Below are positions 6,316-9,245 of a DNA stretch of 9,245 bases, piece after piece. Made by a program: the position numbers and the translations under genes. The stretch's first letter is position 1; the number at the start of each line of letters is the position of its first letter. Source of the stretch: an uncultured Porphyromonadaceae bacterium (GTDB lineage Bacteria > Bacteroidota > Bacteroidia > Bacteroidales > Muribaculaceae). Location: NCBI GenBank assembly GCA_947174225.1, contig CAMWIF010000083.1:1-9245 (forward strand). The letters run 5' to 3'. The notes under the pieces are model-generated. The model was not told where the DNA came from. It worked only from the letters and a program-made list of their open reading frames with translations, and searched no databases.

Positions 6316-8784
6316 ATGAAAAAAACTTACATTTACTCTCTGCTGGCCGCTCTGCTCCTTGCAGTAGTGGCTTTCTTCTTTTTCTTTCCTGACGACGTGC
6401 AGGGCAACATCCTGCGCCAGCACGACACGATGCAGGGCATAGCTAACGGCCAAGAGGGAAAAGCCTTCACCGACGCTACAGGCGAGACCACACGCTGGAC
6501 CAACTCACTCTTTTCCGGAATGCCCAACTTCCAAATCGCCCCATCCTATCCTGCCAATGAGACTCTCACCTGGATCGGAAGAGCTTTCTCGTTGTGGCTC
6601 CCTGCTCCTGCCAACCTTCTCTTCGCTATGATGCTGGGCTTCTTCATCATGGGGCTATGCTACAAACTCAAATGGCCCACAGCCCTCTTCGCTGCGGTGG
6701 CGTGGGGTTTCTCATCCTATTTCATAATCATAATCGGCGCCGGGCATATATGGAAATTTGTCACCCTCGCCTATATTCCCCCTACAATTGGTGGCATAAT
6801 GCTATGCTACAGAGGTAAATATCTACCGGGCATCGCTCTGGCATCACTCTTCGGAGCATTGCAGCTACAGAGCAACCATCCGCAGATGTCTTACTACTTC
6901 TGCTTCGTGATTCTCTTTATGGTGCTTGCCTGGTTGTGGACAGCCATACGTAAGAATATGATGAAGCGCTGGCTCATAGCTACACTATGCTGCCTCGTAG
7001 CTGCCGGCGTGGCAGTAGGTGCCAACTCCCCCAGCCTCTACAACTCTTATGAATATGCCAAGGAGACTGTGCGTGGACGTGCCACAGACCTTACGACTGA
7101 CAATCCTGCCGATGCCACCGGAGGTATGGACCGCGCAGCCATCACTGCGTGGAGCTACGGATTAGACGAGACCTTTACCCTCCTCATCCCCAACGTGAAA
7201 GGTGGAGCCACCATCAAACCCGTGGCAGGTGAGAATAAACTCCTTTCCGTCACCGATACTGATAAGGCTGACGACCTCTATCTGCAACCGGAAGCTCGCC
7301 AGTTTATCAGCCAGTTCCCACAATACTTCGGCAATCAGCCTATGACCAACGGACCGGTCTACGTCGGGGCATTCGTGCTCCTGCTGGCTATCCTCGCCTT
7401 GTTCGTGGTTGACAGTCCGATGAAATGGGCGCTCTTCTGCGTCTCCATACTCGCCATATTCCTGTCTTGGGGACATAATTTCCCCGCCTTCACCAACTTC
7501 TTTATCGACAACTTCCCCGGCTATAATAAGTTTAGGGCAGTGGCGAGTATCCTGGTGATTGTAGAGTTCTGTGTGCCGCTCCTTGCCGCCATGTGTCTCC
7601 GTAAAATGTTAGATACCCCCGACTTTTTCAAGGAGAACAAATGGACTTTCTACACCGTGATGGGTGGCGGTGCTCTCATCTGCCTCATCGGTTGGATCGC
7701 ACCCTCCGTATTCGGACAACCCTTCTCCCAGCAGGAAATCGACCAGCTCACCTCCATGGGTGTGTTCAGTGATCCGCAATATGCTCCCCTTTGGGATGCA
7801 GTGCGCCAGACTCGCCTAAGCCTTGTATCGACCGACTCTCTCCGCTCCCTGATCTTCATCCTGCTCGGAGCCGGAGTGACAATGTTCTGGTTTAAGGGTA
7901 TACTTACCAATAAGACCGTGTTCGTATGCTGCCTGACAGCAGTGGCGCTCATCGACCTCTACCCACTCAACAAGAGATATGTGGATTCAGACAGCTTCAC
8001 CACCTCTACACCTATGGAAGATGCCTTCCATATGACGGATGCCGACAAGGCAATACTTGCCGACACCACCAACTACAGAGTGATGGACGTGGCGCATTTC
8101 TCTGAAGCCCGCTCATCCTACTTCCACAAGACCATCGGAGGCTATCACGCCGCTAAGCTCACGCGCTACAACGACCTCATCACCCACCAGATTTCCAAGG
8201 GCAATCCGATGGTACTGAATATGCTCAATGCAAAATACATCCTCAGCGGCGACCAATACGAGGTAAACCCAGGGGCACTCGGAAATGCATGGATGGTAGA
8301 CTCCATCTTCTATGTGGCTGATGCCAACGCGGAGATGAGCGTGCTCGACACTATCAATCCCGGACGCTATGCCGTGGCTGACAAGACTTTTGAGAAAGTG
8401 CTCGGCAAAGCTAATCCTATACTTCCCGGCGACACCATTTATGAGACCTCCTATGCCCCCAACAAACTTACTTATAAGGCAAAATCTGCTAAGGGCAATC
8501 TTGCGGTGTTCAGTGAGATATTCTTCCCGTGGGGCTGGCAAGCCACAATCGACGGTAATCCCGCGCCCATCGGACGTGTGGACTATGTGCTACGCGCTAT
8601 GCAGATTCCGGCAGGCACCCACGACATAGTGATGGTGTTTGATCCGCAGAGCATCCGCACCACCAATACCGTTGCTATGGTGTCGGTCATCGCAATCTAC
8701 GCCCTCTGTGTGCTCGCATTCATACTCGCTATGATACGTCTCTTCACCGGACGCAAGGAAACTGATAAAAAACAAACTCTGTAA
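6316..8784 (+). CDS. YfhO-family polytopic membrane protein (GT-C-like)
   Basis: This 822-residue protein fits the bacterial YfhO membrane family (Pfam 'Bacterial membrane protein YfhO'). After a first helix (about 7-24, with five successive Phe) comes a periplasmic loop, NILRQHDTMQGIANGQE (31-47), then a run of helices between about 98 and 236. SNHPQMSYY (186-194) is in this part. A large loop occupies about 237-345, and more helices lie between 347 and 549. A long extracytoplasmic region (about 550-780) carries the typical tail YKAKSAKGNLAVFSEIFFPW (720-739), GWQATIDGNPAPIGRVDYVL (740-759) and PAGTHDIVMVFDP (765-777). A last helix is at about 784-808. In Gram-positive bacteria YfhO is linked to glycosylation of teichoic acid; for Bacteroidota members a glycosyltransferase or polymer-related role is inferred only. 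The next gene starts 4 nt after its stop, suggesting an operon. Confidence 0.9.
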   Translation: MKKTYIYSLLAALLLAVVAFFFFFPDDVQGNILRQHDTMQGIANGQEGKAFTDATGETTRWTNSLFSGMPNFQIAPSYPANETLTWIGRAFSLWLPAPANLLFAMMLGFFIMGLCYKLKWPTALFAAVAWGFSSYFIIIIGAGHIWKFVTLAYIPPTIGGIMLCYRGKYLPGIALASLFGALQLQSNHPQMSYYFCFVILFMVLAWLWTAIRKNMMKRWLIATLCCLVAAGVAVGANSPSLYNSYEYAKETVRGRATDLTTDNPADATGGMDRAAITAWSYGLDETFTLLIPNVKGGATIKPVAGENKLLSVTDTDKADDLYLQPEARQFISQFPQYFGNQPMTNGPVYVGAFVLLLAILALFVVDSPMKWALFCVSILAIFLSWGHNFPAFTNFFIDNFPGYNKFRAVASILVIVEFCVPLLAAMCLRKMLDTPDFFKENKWTFYTVMGGGALICLIGWIAPSVFGQPFSQQEIDQLTSMGVFSDPQYAPLWDAVRQTRLSLVSTDSLRSLIFILLGAGVTMFWFKGILTNKTVFVCCLTAVALIDLYPLNKRYVDSDSFTTSTPMEDAFHMTDADKAILADTTNYRVMDVAHFSEARSSYFHKTIGGYHAAKLTRYNDLITHQISKGNPMVLNMLNAKYILSGDQYEVNPGALGNAWMVDSIFYVADANAEMSVLDTINPGRYAVADKTFEKVLGKANPILPGDTIYETSYAPNKLTYKAKSAKGNLAVFSEIFFPWGWQATIDGNPAPIGRVDYVLRAMQIPAGTHDIVMVFDPQSIRTTNTVAMVSVIAIYALCVLAFILAMIRLFTGRKETDKKQTL

Positions 8785-8788
8785 GGTG

Positions 8789-9245
8789 ATGGAGTTTCTT
8801 ATGTCTCCATTCAAGGCTTATGTACGCTGGCGCCACTCCCGTGGCTTCGGCGTACATTCTCCTTTTGCCTATACCCTTGTCAAGATGGCTGTGAGTCCGG
8901 GGCAGTATGGCTATTACGGCTACTCATTGATTGACAACGTGATTCTGCGTCCGGGCTTCAAGGGCTACCCACACGCACGGGAGGATGCCCGTCTGCTGCT
9001 TCGGCTCTTGGTGCAGCTTAAAAGCCGTCGGCTACTTGTGCCTGAAGGTCTTCCGGCAATGTGTGCGGCTGCTGAAGGTGCGGGCATAAGCTACCTGCGT
9101 TTCAAAGAGGGTAAGGCATCCTCACTTCCGAAGCCACATCCCGGCGATTTCCTTGTAGCCATTCCGGGAATGCTATCCACCGACCAACTCACGGAGCGTC
9201 TTAAGCAAGGCACAGCAATATTAGCCGTGTCGCCTTCTGAGGAAT
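8789..9245 (+). CDS. Methyltransferase-like protein with 'HSPF' N-terminus (3' truncated by window)
   Basis: The frame opens at ATG 8789 and stays open for 152 codons to the window edge. ATG 8801 is an alternative start, preceded by GGAG at 8791-8794 with a 6-nt spacer. The N-terminal part, RHSRGFGVHSPFAYTLVKMA (15-34), matches a Bacteroidota group of class I SAM-dependent methyltransferase-like proteins that begin with a 'HGVHSPFV' motif. AREDARLLLRLLVQLKSRRL (63-82) corresponds to the helix before SAM-binding motif I. At the motif I position, however, the protein reads LLVPEGLPAMCAAAEGAGI (82-100), lacking the usual E/D-x-G-x-G. Activity as a methyltransferase is therefore doubtful. The 4-nt spacing from the YfhO gene implies cotranscription. 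The family assignment rests on memory of the motif and is moderate. Confidence 0.8.
   Translation, partial: MEFLMSPFKAYVRWRHSRGFGVHSPFAYTLVKMAVSPGQYGYYGYSLIDNVILRPGFKGYPHAREDARLLLRLLVQLKSRRLLVPEGLPAMCAAAEGAGISYLRFKEGKASSLPKPHPGDFLVAIPGMLSTDQLTERLKQGTAILAVSPSEE

Noticed and set aside
6319..6400. Run of Phe codons and T-rich tracts near the start of the YfhO gene, considered as a phase-variable tract
   Set aside because: The tract is interrupted (TTTCTTCTTTTTCTTTCC) and contains no homopolymer longer than six, so slippage-based switching is unlikely.

Overview
The window looks like a piece of a Bacteroidota chromosome, most likely order Bacteroidales. The evidence is a promoter of the Bacteroidetes type (TTG, 20-nt spacer, TAAATTTG) ahead of the Lrp-family gene, few clear Shine-Dalgarno sequences, and protein families typical of the phylum (a large YfhO-type membrane protein and a 'HSPF' methyltransferase-like protein). 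Base composition looks mid-range and even across the genes, which would fit a group such as Muribaculaceae. That family-level placement is an inference. All recognised genes are on the + strand. I see no mobile element, CRISPR array, tRNA or rRNA.

Layout. Bases 1-107 are the 3' end of an unrecognised gene. A degenerate short tandem repeat (about 86-173) runs from its stop region to the start of a class I SAM-dependent O-methyltransferase gene (171-800). A perfect 14-bp hairpin (851-884) probably terminates that transcript. A gene-free 218-nt stretch follows, then rbfA (ribosome maturation, 1103-1474). rbfA overlaps by 4 nt (ATGA) an FtsX/LolE-type ABC transporter permease gene (1471-2694). 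Downstream are a membrane-anchored PHP-domain protein (2771-4012) and a phosphoethanolamine-transferase-type sulfatase-fold enzyme (4032-5600). rbfA to the transferase may form one transcription unit, with its last three genes acting at the cell envelope.

The intergenic region at 5601-5767 is rich in signals: a perfect 14-bp inverted repeat, a good Bacteroidetes promoter and a UUCG-tetraloop hairpin near the predicted 5' end of the mRNA. It precedes an Lrp/AsnC-family regulator (5768-6232). After a GC-rich hairpin region come an 822-residue YfhO-family polytopic membrane protein (6316-8784) and, 4 nt later, a methyltransferase-like gene cut by the window end (8789-9245) whose SAM-binding region looks degenerate.

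Most of the window is ordinary core-genome content. I found no convincing new multi-gene system. The items most worth a second look are the PHP protein with an altered metal-site motif next to a lipid-head-group-transferase-like enzyme, the palindrome, promoter and hairpin before the Lrp gene, and the degenerate methyltransferase-like gene paired with the YfhO gene.
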